DNA of 64,000 nucleotides. Source: Fratercula arctica (taxonomy: Eukaryota; Chordata; Aves; Charadriiformes; Alcidae). The stretch is from the NCBI GenBank assembly GCA_947846985.1, contig CANTUZ010000025.1:13514100-13578099 (forward strand). The letters are read 5' to 3'. Position numbers and translations under genes: made by a program. Numbering within the stretch: the stretch's first letter is position 1; every line of letters starts with the position of its first letter. Positions 35,337 through 45,943 of this stretch are shown in pieces. A model generated the notes under the pieces. The model did no database searches and had not been told where the DNA came from. It was given only the letters and a program-made list of their open reading frames with translations.

Positions 35337-36908
35337 TTGGCAGCATATGAAGGGGTTCGAGCTGCTTCGGAGGTGGTTGGTACAAAAGCGCAGCTCCTCT
35401 TAGCACCTCGACTGCCGTTTCTGGGTTGGATGTTCAAAGAAAGCATCCCTGCAACACATCATGCAACTGATGCTACATGGAGTAAGTGGATTGCACTGAT
35501 CACACAGCGAACTCTAATGGGAAACCCCAGTCGCCCAGGAATTCTGGAAGTGATCATGGACTGGCCAGAAGGCAAGGATTTCGTAATGTCACCAGAGGGG
35601 GAGGTGACGCATGCGGAAGAGGCCCCACCATATAATAAACTGCCAGAAAATGAGAAGCAATATGCCCTGTTCACTGATGGGTCCTGCCGGATTGTGGGAA
35701 AGCATCGCAAGTGGAAGGCTGCTGTGTGGAGTCCTACACGACAAGTTGCAGAAGCCAGTGAAGGACAAGGTGAATCGAGCCAGTTTGCAGAGATGAAAGC
35801 CATTCAGCTGGCTTTGGACATTGCCGAGCGAGAAAGATGGCCAGTACTTTCTCTCTACACTGACTCATGGATGGTGGCAAATGCTCTGTGGGGGTGGTTA
35901 CAGCAGTGGAAGCAGGGCAACTGGCAGCGCAGAGGCAAACCCATCTGGGCTGCTGACCTGTGGCAAGATATTGCTGCCCGGATAGAGAATCTGGTTGTGA
36001 AAGTACGCCACGTAGATGCCCACGTACCGAAGAATCGGGCCATGGAGGAACATCAGAACAACCAGCAGGTGGATGGGGCTGCTAGGATTGAAGTGGCTCA
36101 AGTGGATGTGGATTGGCAACATAAGGGTGAACTATTCATAGCTCGGTGGGCCCATGAGACCTCAGGCCACCAAGGAAGAGATGCGACATATAGATGGGCT
36201 CGTGACCGAGGGGTGGACTTGACCATGGACACTATTGCACAGGTCATCCATGAATGTGAGCCATATGCTGCATTTGAGCAAGCCAAGCATTTGAAGCCTC
36301 TTTGGTATGGAGGACGATGGTTGAAATATAAATATGGGGAGGCCTGGCAGATTGATTACATCACACTGCCACGAACCCGTCAAGGCAAGCGCTATGTGCT
36401 CACCATGGTGGAAGCAACCACTGGATGGCTGGAAACATACCCTGTGCCCCATGCCACTGCCCGGAATACTATCCTGGGCCTTGAAAAGCAAGTCCTGTGG
36501 CGACATGGTACCCCAGAGAGAATTGAGTCGGACAACGGGACTCATTTCCAAAACAGCCTCATAGACACCTGGGCCAAAGAGCATGGCATTGAGTGGGTAT
36601 ATCACATCCCCTATCACGCACCAGCCTCTGGGAAAATCGAATGATACAATGGACTGTTAAAGACTACACTGAGAGCAATGGGTGGTGGGACCTTAAAACA
36701 TTGGGATGCACATTTATCAAAAGCTACCTGGCTAGTTAACACCAGGGGATCCATCAATCGAGTTGGCCCTGCCCAATCAAAACTTCCACGTACTGTAGAA
36801 GGGGATAAGGTCCCCGTAGTACACATGAAGAATATGTTAGGGAAGACAGTCTGGGTTAGTCCTGCCTCAGGCAAAGGCAAACCTATCCGTGGGATTGCTT
36901 TTGCTTAA
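35337..36908 (+). pseudogene. ERV-L RNase H and integrase
   Basis: The continuation of pol in a new frame. RNase H spans about 35655-36060 (LFTDGSC, LYTDSWMVANALWGW, HVDAHVP). The integrase zinc-binding region follows (WAHETSGHQGRDATYRWARD, with the second of the paired cysteines not visible), then the catalytic core with WQIDYITLP, ERIESDNGTHF and the terminal glutamate region at SGKIE. A TGA at 36642-36644 interrupts the frame, which then continues in phase to 36906-36908. The Asp, Asp and Glu positions of the core are visible, but the interrupting stop and the upstream frameshift make it a pseudogene. Confidence 0.88.
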
Positions 36909-37520
36909 GGACCTGGGTGCACTTGGTGGGTGATGCAGAAGGATGGGGAGGTCCGATGTGTCCCCTCATGGGGATCTGATTTTGGGTGAGAATAGCCAAT
37001 GAATCAAATTTTATGATGTTAATTACTAAATAGCCCTGCCACTGTATGTCATCATTACTATATTTGCTATCAGTTGTACTACAGTAAGAATCACCCAAAC
37101 TAATGACAGATGGACTTTGATGAAACCGAGTGAAGTGCAATGGTGATGGGATCAGAACTGACTTCAGCAGCTGGCGCCCAGCAACTTCCTTGAGACTGAT
37201 ATCTTCAATCCGCGGATCATGTGCATGGACCACACCCGATACACCAGCCGTGAGCTCCGAATACAGCATGCAACAGTCCAGCACCACACACCATCTAGGT
37301 TGCCCTGAGAGACTGTTCTAACAGATGGAGTCCAAAGCCGTGGATTAAATGAACTCAACGGACATTTTAGAGGGATGATTCATAGACTAAGGGAATTATA
37401 TCTGTATGTATATATATGTACATATACATATATCTCAAAGACAGGGGAAAGTGGTGGTAATTAATTGGAAACTGTAAGATCTGGGCATGACGTAGATGGT
37501 ATAGAATAAGTGGTGGATAA
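36909..37520 (+). other. ERV-L 3' untranslated internal region
   Basis: Non-coding sequence between the integrase end and the LTR. The first part (to about 37090) is duplicated in inverse orientation at 32868-33010. It has no env-like ORF, as is typical of ERV-L, and ends in a TATATATG-type simple repeat near 37400. Confidence 0.65.
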
Positions 37521-37886
37521 TGTCCTGGTTCTGGCGGGGATAGGGTTAATTTTCCTAAGGAGCTGGCCCGGGACACAGGTATTTAAGCCACGCCCAGTGT
37601 ATAGCCAGGAAGCTAGCCAGGGGAGGGGGCAGGAAGTCGCTGCTTGGGAGCAGGCTGGGGGCTTCCCCGGACCAGTCAGTGAGCAGTGGTACATTAATCA
37701 TGTTTTGTACATTACTCTATCAGTATTATTGTTGTTGTTTTCCTCTTTTCCTTCCCTGTTCTGTTAAACTGCATTTATCTCAACCCACGAGTTTTGCCTT
37801 TTGCTTCTGATTTTTCCCCCCATACCACAGCTGTGGGGGAGTGAGCGCCGTGGTTCTTTGTTGCCGGATGAGGCTATATCACAACA
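37521..37886 (+). mobile_element. ERV-L 3' LTR
   Basis: Starts TGTCCTGGTTCTGGCGGGG, contains the TATTTAAGCC promoter-like block and TTCTGTTAAACTGCATTT, and ends ATATCACAACA. At 366 bp it is short for the family. It belongs to the forward provirus whose pol lies at 34025-36908. No direct repeat with the left flank of the inverted LTR at 32588 is visible. Confidence 0.82.
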
Positions 37887-40800
37887 ACTTCCATTTGTAT
37901 TGAAAAGTTCAACTCGGCCTTTCCTGCCTGGGATTTTTATTTTCAGACTCAAAGTAATTGCTTATAGGAACCTTTGGGAGAATATTTAGGATCTGTATTA
38001 GCTTGAGTCTGATCCCTCCTTTAGACTCTCCTTATAGACTCTGCTCTTCATGGTCCGTTCTTACAGTCACCTGCATTTTTAAGGTAATAATTGAAAAGTT
38101 CAGAAATGCATTTCAATGTAAACTTCTACAGTACCTAAATACCCGACAATTGCTGGGAATAAAGATATCCATCTCGCTTTTGAAATCCAATTAGTTGTCT
38201 CTGTATCTTTAAGGTCTAGGTTCTGAGGGTTCCCACTATCTTTAAGGACAGTCTGTCAATCTTCAACCCAAGAATAGTTGTTGCAGGCTTACAGTCCTAC
38301 ATCAGTAAGGAGCTAGAAAGGTCATGTATGCAGTCATCATATATGCAGATACAGGAAGGAATAAGCTGATTCTTATCCCTTTGGCTCTGTTGATGTTACG
38401 GTCATGCTGAGTTGTGGAAAAATAATTAATAGAATACTGTACAGCAACTTCTCAAAGCATTGTCTGCTTATTATGAAGTTGCAGTAAATTGTAGTAAATT
38501 GCTGTTGTAAATTGCTGAAGTATTTGTAAGATGAGCTAATTACAGGTGAAGGAATTGTTTTTGAAGAGCCTGAAGGGCAACAGAGCTACATCCAACATCA
38601 AATATGTTACAACTTTCCAGAATTTCATAGAACTGTAGAATCATGGAAGAGTCTGGATTGGAAGGGACTGCTGGAGATCTGGTACAATGGTCGGTAGAAA
38701 TCAGGGCCTTAGACTAGGTTAATCAGGGGTCCTGTCAAGCAGTCTTGAATATTTCCAGTGAGGGACACTACTGTTTCCCTGGTTAATCTATTCCAATGTT
38801 TAATTGTTCTCATGGTGAAGGTTTGATTATTTTTTTTTAAATATTCAGATGCCAGTTCCTCTGAAGCAACTTCTGCATGTTACCTCCATCTTCTATATAA
38901 TTACTTTCTAGGACTTAGCATTTTCTGTAGAAATTTCGAAGAGATGTGTTATACTTCTTTCTTTTTCTTTCTTTTCTTATTTTTGAGTTATAAACCTTAA
39001 TATAACACAGGGTAAGTGTGACTGCCGCACAACTTCAGGTGGAATTATAATTTAAAAAATACATATTTGTTCCCTAGACTGAAGTGTCATCCTGATGCGT
39101 GTAAGCACGCGTACTTAGTCAATATTTGAAATTCACGCACCTTGCAGAATATTTGGGATCTGTAAATCTCAACAGTACTGGAGGAAGAAAGCTGGCCACT
39201 AAGTGGGTGTATGAAAGTAGAAGAAAGGGCTCACATAAGGAGTACCATGATGAATCTAATCACAATCTTTTTGGGTCACACCAAAGAGACAGCTGATCCT
39301 TTAGCCGATTCCTGATAGTGACCATTAGAGGATGCTTAGGGAGAAGTGTAAAAACCAGGCAGGTATTCAATGCCATCTCCCAAATTTTCAGCCCTCTCAG
39401 CAGCCAACAACCAGTGAGTTATTGTTTTAGATCCTCAAAGTCCAGCACAAAATTGGTGAAAGAGAATTCTGTGTAAAATAGAATTTTCACAAGGTTGAAT
39501 CTGCATCCTGTACTAGATACCCCAATTCCTGGGGCCAGGCACACAGCAAAGCTTTATACTTCCCTACTAGCTAAGAGTTTGAGAGGTCCCTATTGTATGG
39601 AGAGAATTCTTAATTCTTTATCTAATTTCTATTCTCCATAGACATCGGGCATATTTGTGCTTTTTGCTGTTTTGCTGTTTCCTTTTTTTAGAATCCCAGC
39701 TGTTAAAAGCAACATCCTCAGCCAAGGATCCATTTACTGCAGGCCCTAGCTTGAGGTCAGGAGACTTCTGGGAAGAGAGTTGTTTAGGAGCAGCAGGCAA
39801 GACAGTGGGAGTGCATGATGTAGATACTTCCAGCAGCAGCTGTGGTGCATGTTTACTGCTGGTGTGTGTGACAGTGGAAAGTCTGAGGCATCAGAGCCAG
39901 TCAGGGTCAGCTGAGTATATAAAGAGTTGCACAGTAACCCTGTGATCACCAAGCTGTTTAAGATTAAATAGCTGGAAAGAGACATAGGTCGATTTAGTGT
40001 CTCAATAACAACTTACTATGTATGTAAACTGAACATACAATAAATGGCACCAGAAAGTTGAACTGAGTGGTATACCTTCCTTGTCCAAACTGCAGATTTC
40101 TCAGTTTTGTGGAATCAGGTTACATTTGTTTGGTCTCCTGACATATTTGTACAAGGGAAGGGGGTCAAAGAGTAGAGGGCAAGGCCCTGCCTGCATCGAA
40201 AGCCCATACATCACACTGAGGGAGTTGAAGATCTGCCAACTGGCTGGGCTCAGCAAAGACGGTCCCGTTGTAGAGCAGGGGCAGCAGCATTAACCTGGAG
40301 AGGTGGAAGAGAGAGAATTGGCTTGCAGTGGATGAATACTAAGCATGTAAGGCCAAATCAGAATGAATTACAGAGAGCAAATCAGGCAAGTTACACTTCA
40401 ATGCTCCTCCATTCCTCTGCTTTGCAGCACTGTTACCTGTGAAGATAAGGTCACCAGTAAACTATTTGCCTTGGTTTTTAAAATTAACAAGTCATCCTAC
40501 AGTGCATTAGTTTTTAATGTCTAACTGTGTGTGTTTTCAAGAAAGTCAATCTATCGAAAGGCCATTGTGATAGCCTTTCACTTTCTGAGAGCCAGGGGTT
40601 TCATGGTTTTTAAAACTTGGCACCAAAATGAAGAGTGACTCTAGAAAACATAGGTCTAACTGGCAAAGTATTCAATTTGGCAAGCTGAAGAATACTTAGC
40701 TAAATGCTTGTCTGTTTTTTCCAACTATATAAGGTAGCCTATTAGCAAATAATACCTTTATTTATGAGCCTTCTTTCAACTCAGGAAAGCATTTAAATCT

Positions 40801-41237
40801 TTATTTAGGCTTAAGGGAAACCCCATTAAAGTTAATAAGCTCAAAAATCACAAAGACGTGTATTGAAGTCCTATGCCTAGTTGACATGTGCTGCTGTGCC
40901 TTTGTCTTCAGCTTTAAGTATAGAGAACACAGTCGCTCTCTGAATAGGGGAACTGCAGGTGTTCTCTGTGGATTATTATTTCATTTTCTTCAATAACATG
41001 ACCCACTGGAAGAGCATGAGTATGCACGAAGATCTAAAAAAGGGAAAAAGAGCTGACTTATTAAGTCTTAGAGGTTTTTTTTAACATAATTTTAAACCAG
41101 CAAAGAATTTAAGATTAGGCAGCTGTTTATACATCTAAGTACCAAGTACTGCTATGAAAGTAAAGCAGAAAACAGCTTGAAGATGCTTCCAAAATATATG
41201 TCTATAATTTAAATACAACAACTGTTTTGTTTGACAG
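37887..41237. other. Intergenic region with old CR1 tail
   Basis: Unique AT-rich sequence. Apart from the CR1 fragment at 38628-38930 no element was recognised. The 39655-39945 open frame has no recognisable domain and is not supported as a gene. Confidence 0.4.
38628..38930 (-). mobile_element. Old CR1 3' fragment, antisense
   Basis: Reads TAGAACTGTAGAATCATGG, then TTGGAAGGGACTGCTGG, followed by degraded CR1 3' UTR text. The ATTCTATG/CCAACCT-type end in reverse orientation identifies a diverged CR1 tail. Confidence 0.7.
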
Positions 41238-41400
41238 CTTTTCAAAAAAAACTTTCCATGGGGGGACAAGATAACTGAATGCTCCATCTCCAATTGACTG
41301 TAATCTGAGCACCTGGAGTGCATGGGGGCACTGCAACCCATGCATCTATCAGAGTGTAAGGTGTAGCTGTAAGTCTTTGGTCCAAAGCAACAACCAAAGG
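41238..41400 (+). pseudogene. C9-like TSP1 exon
   Basis: After an acceptor-like TTTGACAG the sequence encodes IDCNLSTWSAWGHCNPC, a thrombospondin type 1 repeat start (W-x-x-W-x-x-C-x-x-C) that closely resembles the first domain of complement C9 and related terminal components. The neighbourhood fits: C9 lies beside DAB2 in mammals. The frame is interrupted upstream by a TAA near the A8 and G6 runs at 41244-41266, and no donor is evident where the exon should end. It looks like a decayed or frameshifted C9 exon. C6 or C7 are less likely because of the location. Confidence 0.55.
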
Positions 41401-41760
41401 GACAATATCTGTCTGAGTTTTGCTTATAGGAAAAGATAAGATTGCAACTCTTAATATTGTATGTTTGTGATTTGATGAAACCCATAATCATTTCGGACCT
41501 GAAGCCTTGATAGTAAAAGAAAACTACATCCAGATGTACAAAACTAGTCAAGTGTTCTCATTACAAATGTTTTGTCGATAGACATTATCTTTTTTGGCCA
41601 TGTGGATGTTTCTATTAAGAACATTACTTTTTAATACCTATTTCCTTTTTAAATAAAAAGCAATCGTTTTGTCAAAAACTGTATTTTGTTTTCTTAGGGA
41701 AGTTCTTCTTATGAGACTTCAAAAAAATGAAAGATTTAAAGCATATAAAATATGTATGAT

Positions 41761-42866
41761 TGTATTGGGTTTGCGTGGAAATGTTTTGGTAGCAGGGGGG
41801 CCAAAGGGGCAGCTTTGTGAGAAGCTGCTAGAAGCTTCCAGCATGTCTGACAGAGCCAATGCTAGCCAGCTCCAAGATGGACCTGCCGCTGGCCAAAACT
41901 GAGCCCATCAGCAATGGTGGTAGTGCCTCTGCGATAGCATATTTAAGAAAGGGGGAAAAAACTGCTGCGCAACATCAGTCGGGAGAGAGGAGTGAGAATA
42001 TGTGAGAGAAACAACTATGTAGAAACCAAGGTCAGTGAAGAAGGACGGGGAGAAGGTGCTCCAAGAGGTGGAGCAGAAATTCCCCTGCAGCCTGTGGTGA
42101 AGACCATAGTGAAGCAGGCCGTCCCCCTGCAGCCCATGGAGTTTAACAGTGGAGCAGATATCCACCTGCAGCCTGTGGAGGACCCCACACCGGAGTAGGT
42201 GGATGTGCCCAAAGGAGGCTGTGATCCCATGGAGAGCCCACACTGGAGCAAGTTCCTGGCAGGACCTGTGACCCTGTGGAGAGAGGAGCCCACGCTGGAG
42301 CAGGTTTACTGGCAGGACTTGTGACCCCATGGGGGACCCACACTGCGGCAGTCTATTCCTGAAGGACTGCACCCTGTGGAAAGGACCCATGCTGGAGCAG
42401 TTCATGAAAAAATGCAGCCCTGTGGGAAGGACCCGTGTTGGAGAAGTTTGTGGAGGACTGTCTCCCATGGGAGGGACCACATGCTGGAGCAGGGGAAGAG
42501 TGTGAGGAGGAAGGAGTGGCAGAGATAACATGTGATGAACTGACCACAACCCCAATTCCCCATCCCCCTGCACCACTCGGGGAGGAGGTAGAGAAATTGG
42601 GAGTGAAGTTGAACCCAGGAAGAAGGGGAGGTGTTTTAAGGTTTGGTTTTATTTCTCGTTACCCTACTCTGATTTGATTGGCAATAAATTAAATTGATTT
42701 CCTCAAGTCTGTGTTGCCTGTGATGGTAACTGGTGAGTGATCTTCCTGTCCTTTTCTCAACCCATAAGCCTTTCATCATATTCTCCCCACCCTGTCCTGC
42801 TGAGGAGGGGCAGTGATAGAGTCACTTGGTGAGCACTTGGCATCCAGCCAAGGTCAACCCACCACA
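41761..42866 (+). mobile_element. ERV-L LTR, family A, sense
   Basis: A 1106-bp LTR starting TGTATTGGGTTTGCGTGG and ending GTCAACCCACCACA, a family abundant in bird genomes. It contains a TATTTAAGAAAGGGG promoter-like block at about 41940 and GGCAATAAATTAAATT near the end. Its 3' end is followed by a primer-binding-site-like stretch (42867-42895), so it is a 5' LTR, but gag-pro sequence in the opposite orientation follows immediately. Confidence 0.88.
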
Positions 42867-42895
42867 GTCCTTTTTGGTGCCAATGTGGGGCATGA
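42867..42895 (+). other. ERV-L primer-binding-site region
   Basis: TTTTGGTGCCAATGTGGGGC directly follows the LTR. The inverted equivalent at 45185-45205 reads, on its sense strand, TTTTGGTGCCCAACGTGGGG. This is the usual start of ERV-L internal sequence and shows that the LTR is a 5' LTR. Confidence 0.65.
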
Positions 42896-45210
42896 AGAAT
42901 TTGAGATGAGGATAGTAATTGGGAGAGGTAATGTTTGATTTTCTCTGTGTTCACAGTGGCTATGCCAAAAGCCCATTGGTACCCTTTTGGGTTCTTGAAG
43001 TACCCTCTCCTGAGGATACAAGGGGTCCCTGGGCTGTTCACAACGGAGTGCTTTTCCCACTTATCCCCTGTTAATCTCACCACAACCTCCAATACAGAAA
43101 ATTCTTGACATCCCCCTGTCACTCCAGAGATCCAGATGGGTTCTGTGCCCCTATACCCTGATGGGATCAGCATACACTGTGCACCGGTGGCTACCAAAGC
43201 CTTATACTCCTGTGGGTCTGATGTGCCAGGTCATCAAATCCACACAGTCCAGTATATTCAGTCATCCCTTTCCTCCTCCTGGCCTAAGACAGGGACCCTC
43301 TGTTCCTGTTCCTGGTCAGAGTATTCAGTCTGCCCTTTTCAGTGCCAGACCGGAAGTCCCCACACCAGGATCAAGGGAGGTGATATCAGGCCTTCTATGT
43401 CTGGGAGATTGCTGATTGCCTTGCGTCTCTAGAGCAAATAAGCTGACAGCCTTCTTGGGTGGCCCTTTCTTAACAGCTGTCTTCCTTCTCAGTTCATGCA
43501 CATGGGCTTCCAGCTTAAAGGTGGGTTCACTATTCCACTTCCTCATGTCCTCCCCCTGGTCACACAGGAAGAACCAGAGTGCCCCACGCAGCATACGCCT
43601 GGGACTCCCTTTCCCTCTGACTGGGGGAGGAGAGGACTGACTTATTGGGGCACCCCTGGTAGCCAAGGTGCTGGGCCGTAGGGATGAGGAGGGACAGAAG
43701 AGCCAAGAAGACACTCTGTTCACAGTGGGTATATCCATATCCAGGCAATACATTGCTGCCAAGCTGTTAGAATATGATGTTGGGGCACTTTGAGTCACCT
43801 TCCTCCACATGGCCCATGTGGACATCCTCTGGATCTCTGGAGACCTCATCATTGTCTAGATCACTGTAGATGACTTCCAGCAACGCTAATTCTCTCAGGT
43901 ACTGAATGCCTGCATCTGTGGTAATCCACTTTCCTGGGGAGTTCACAAGATCTTCCTTGAATGGATATCTTGCCCTCATACTTGAGAGGAGCTGTCTGCA
44001 TAGACTGCAAATTGCTGCCTCTTTTCCAATTCCTCTCTCAATTCCATGTTTTCTACCAAGGGATCCCAGCTGTTGGGCTCCCCTACCTTCCAATTGCTGA
44101 CTGTTGTCCCCGTTATCCCAGCATCGGAGCAGCCTGGCAGCAATTCGCTCACCTGTCTGGCAGCTGTAATCTTTCTACATGTCTCAAAGTTCTGATGAGG
44201 TCAGGGACTGGGTAGTTTTTGCTTCCTGTCTGAATTCTCTCACTCCTTCCTCCAATTTCCTTGTCAAAGGACCGGCTTCTTAATCAAACCTTTCCTCTTC
44301 TTCCTCCTCCCTTACTAACTGATGATATGGACTCATTGTTCTCCTTGTCCACTGTTTCTTTTTCACTACTGGGGCAATTACTGTAGTTGTTGTTTGGGTC
44401 CCTATCTCAGCCATGGTGTTCTCAGATGCAGTTTGGGTCCCTGCCTCAACTACAGTCTTCTGAGAGTACTGAACTGTGGCTCAATAGGCACAGGTCAGGC
44501 CCCAGTACAGTGCTAGAAGCTGCTGGTTTTCATTTCACCCTTCTATCAGGTGGCATGTCAGTTTTCCAGGGTTGCCTGCCTGTTCAGGTGTAAAGTTCCA
44601 GGTTATGGGAGGTGATAACCATCCTAGGAACCTGCCCAAATCCTTCCACACACACTGACACCCAGGGATTGGCCGCCTCAGGGCACATTTCAGTATCACT
44701 TCACCTAAAAGTTGTCTTCTCTTAAACCAGGACGAGACCAGATTCCACAAACCCCGCAATATGCCAACAGTGTTGTTAATTAGTAGTATTAAACAGCTCA
44801 CGTAAGGGTGAACAAGGACATCGGGAACCTGCATAATAAAACTTGGGTAGGAAGAGGAAGATGTATTCTCTCATTCTTTCCACAAGAGAGTTCCCCCAGC
44901 ACATCAAGGCCATCAATGCCAGGGCAAAGCACATAGCCATTGTTTGTACTAGCATGTTCCCAAGTTCCCTCATCCTCTCCACAAAATAGCTCCCCCAGCA
45001 CAGTAAGGCAATCAATGCCAGGGCAAAGCACATAGCCATTATTTGTATTAACATGTTCCCAAGCTCAGCAAAAAAAGAGATAAGCAGTGAAGCTAACAAA
45101 CTCTGACACCTGCACAGGAGCTTGCCACTTTAAGACTACTGTAGCTATAGCACGCTTAATACAAAACTGCTGTTGTCTCAAGCCCCACGTTGGGCACCAA
45201 AAAGGACTCT
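42896..45210 (-). pseudogene. Inverted ERV-L leader, gag and protease
   Basis: On the minus strand, from right to left: the PBS region (45185-45205); a leader with a hydrophobic ORF (44776-45099); gag (about 43325-44093, with GIQYLRELALLEVIYSDLDN and nucleocapsid-like basic text); and the protease (42900-43197, with ATGAQCMLIPSGYRG in the active-site region and VTGGCQEF). The usual active-site Asp is not present at the first position of the triad, and frameshifts separate the pieces. It ends abruptly beside the forward LTR and PBS at about 42895, a head-to-head junction. Confidence 0.8.
44776..45099 (-). other. Hydrophobic leader ORF with 99-bp tandem repeat
   Basis: An open frame of about 107 codons in the leader between PBS and gag. 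Two 33-residue units, each with a membrane-like core (AMCFALALIALLCWG and AMCFALALMALMCWG) flanked by ELGNML and VERMRE, stand in tandem with a 99-bp period (about 44872-45070). Both cores are long enough to span a membrane. Whether it was ever translated is unknown. I do not recognise a family. Confidence 0.5.
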
Positions 45211-45235
45211 GGTGGGTTGACCTTGGCTGGTCAAA
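45211..45235 (-). mobile_element. ERV-L family A LTR, last bases, inverted
   Basis: CTGGTGGGTTGACCTTGGCTGG is the reverse complement of the end of the family A LTR (CCAGCCAAGGTCAACCCACCA). It sits next to the inverted PBS, so it is the 3' tip of an inverted 5' LTR whose main body is at 49633-51325. Confidence 0.65.
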
Positions 45236-45900
45236 GATGGAGGTATTGATAAAGCAATTGAAGGAAAGACAAACACTCTCAGTCTCTGGAGTCGACTGCT
45301 ATCAGCCATAAAGGGCAGGTATCCCTTTAAGGATGATATTGAATGCCGTCCAACCAAATGGAACAGCAGGGAGAAAGGTACCTGAGGGAACTGGCTGTGT
45401 GAGAGGTGATTTATGGTGACTGGCGAGTGAATGTAGACCCTGATGAAATGCCATGCAAACAATCTTTGTTGAGGAAGTTTGTGAAGAGTGCACCATCGAT
45501 GTATTCCTACAATGGTCTGGGGAGGATCTGATGCTGATACACCAACTGTAAATGAGGTGGCTAACAAGGCACGACAGTATGAAGACAGTCTCTCTCGTCC
45601 CCTCACTGTGGCAACCGTGAAAAAAACGGCTGAGAAAACTGAGAAAATGACTGAGTCAATAGAGAAAATGACCAAGACAATAGCTAAGCAAAACAAGGAA
45701 ATGACTAAGAAAAATTATAAATTTTTTGATAAACTGCTTGAAAAACTGTCCGGGATGTAGAAAGAATCCCACTCTTCCCCTGAACAGACCCAAGTCTCAG
45801 TCATTAAGAGAAAACGCCCGCCTACGAGACTGACTCAAGAGAAACAGGACCAGCTCCAAGATTTCCTGTGACTTTACCCCTGCAACTATGGAGAGGACAT
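45236..45900 (+). pseudogene. ERV-L gag remnant, element B
   Basis: Forward gag sequence with the RYLRELAV-type block near 45385 and, at 45488-45760, a lysine- and threonine-rich open frame with a heptad-like pattern (EKMTESIEKMTKTIAKQNKE), possibly a coiled coil. Stops and shifts separate the parts. It is the start of element B, whose pol and LTR follow. Confidence 0.6.
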
Positions 45901-45943
45901 GAATAAGTGGGATAGAAAACCTACCCTGGCCCTATAGGCACTG

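Noticed and set aside
39655..39945. Possible exon of an unknown gene (96 codons)
   Set aside because: No domain, no supporting splice sites, serine/leucine-rich chance frame.
42050..42500. Array of similar units that could suggest a CRISPR or satellite
   Set aside because: Diverged internal repeats typical of this LTR family; no regular repeat-spacer structure, and this is a vertebrate genome.
41908..42576. Minus-strand ORF of 222 codons
   Set aside because: Lies entirely within the family A LTR and reads its repeated CTGGAGCAG-type units backwards.
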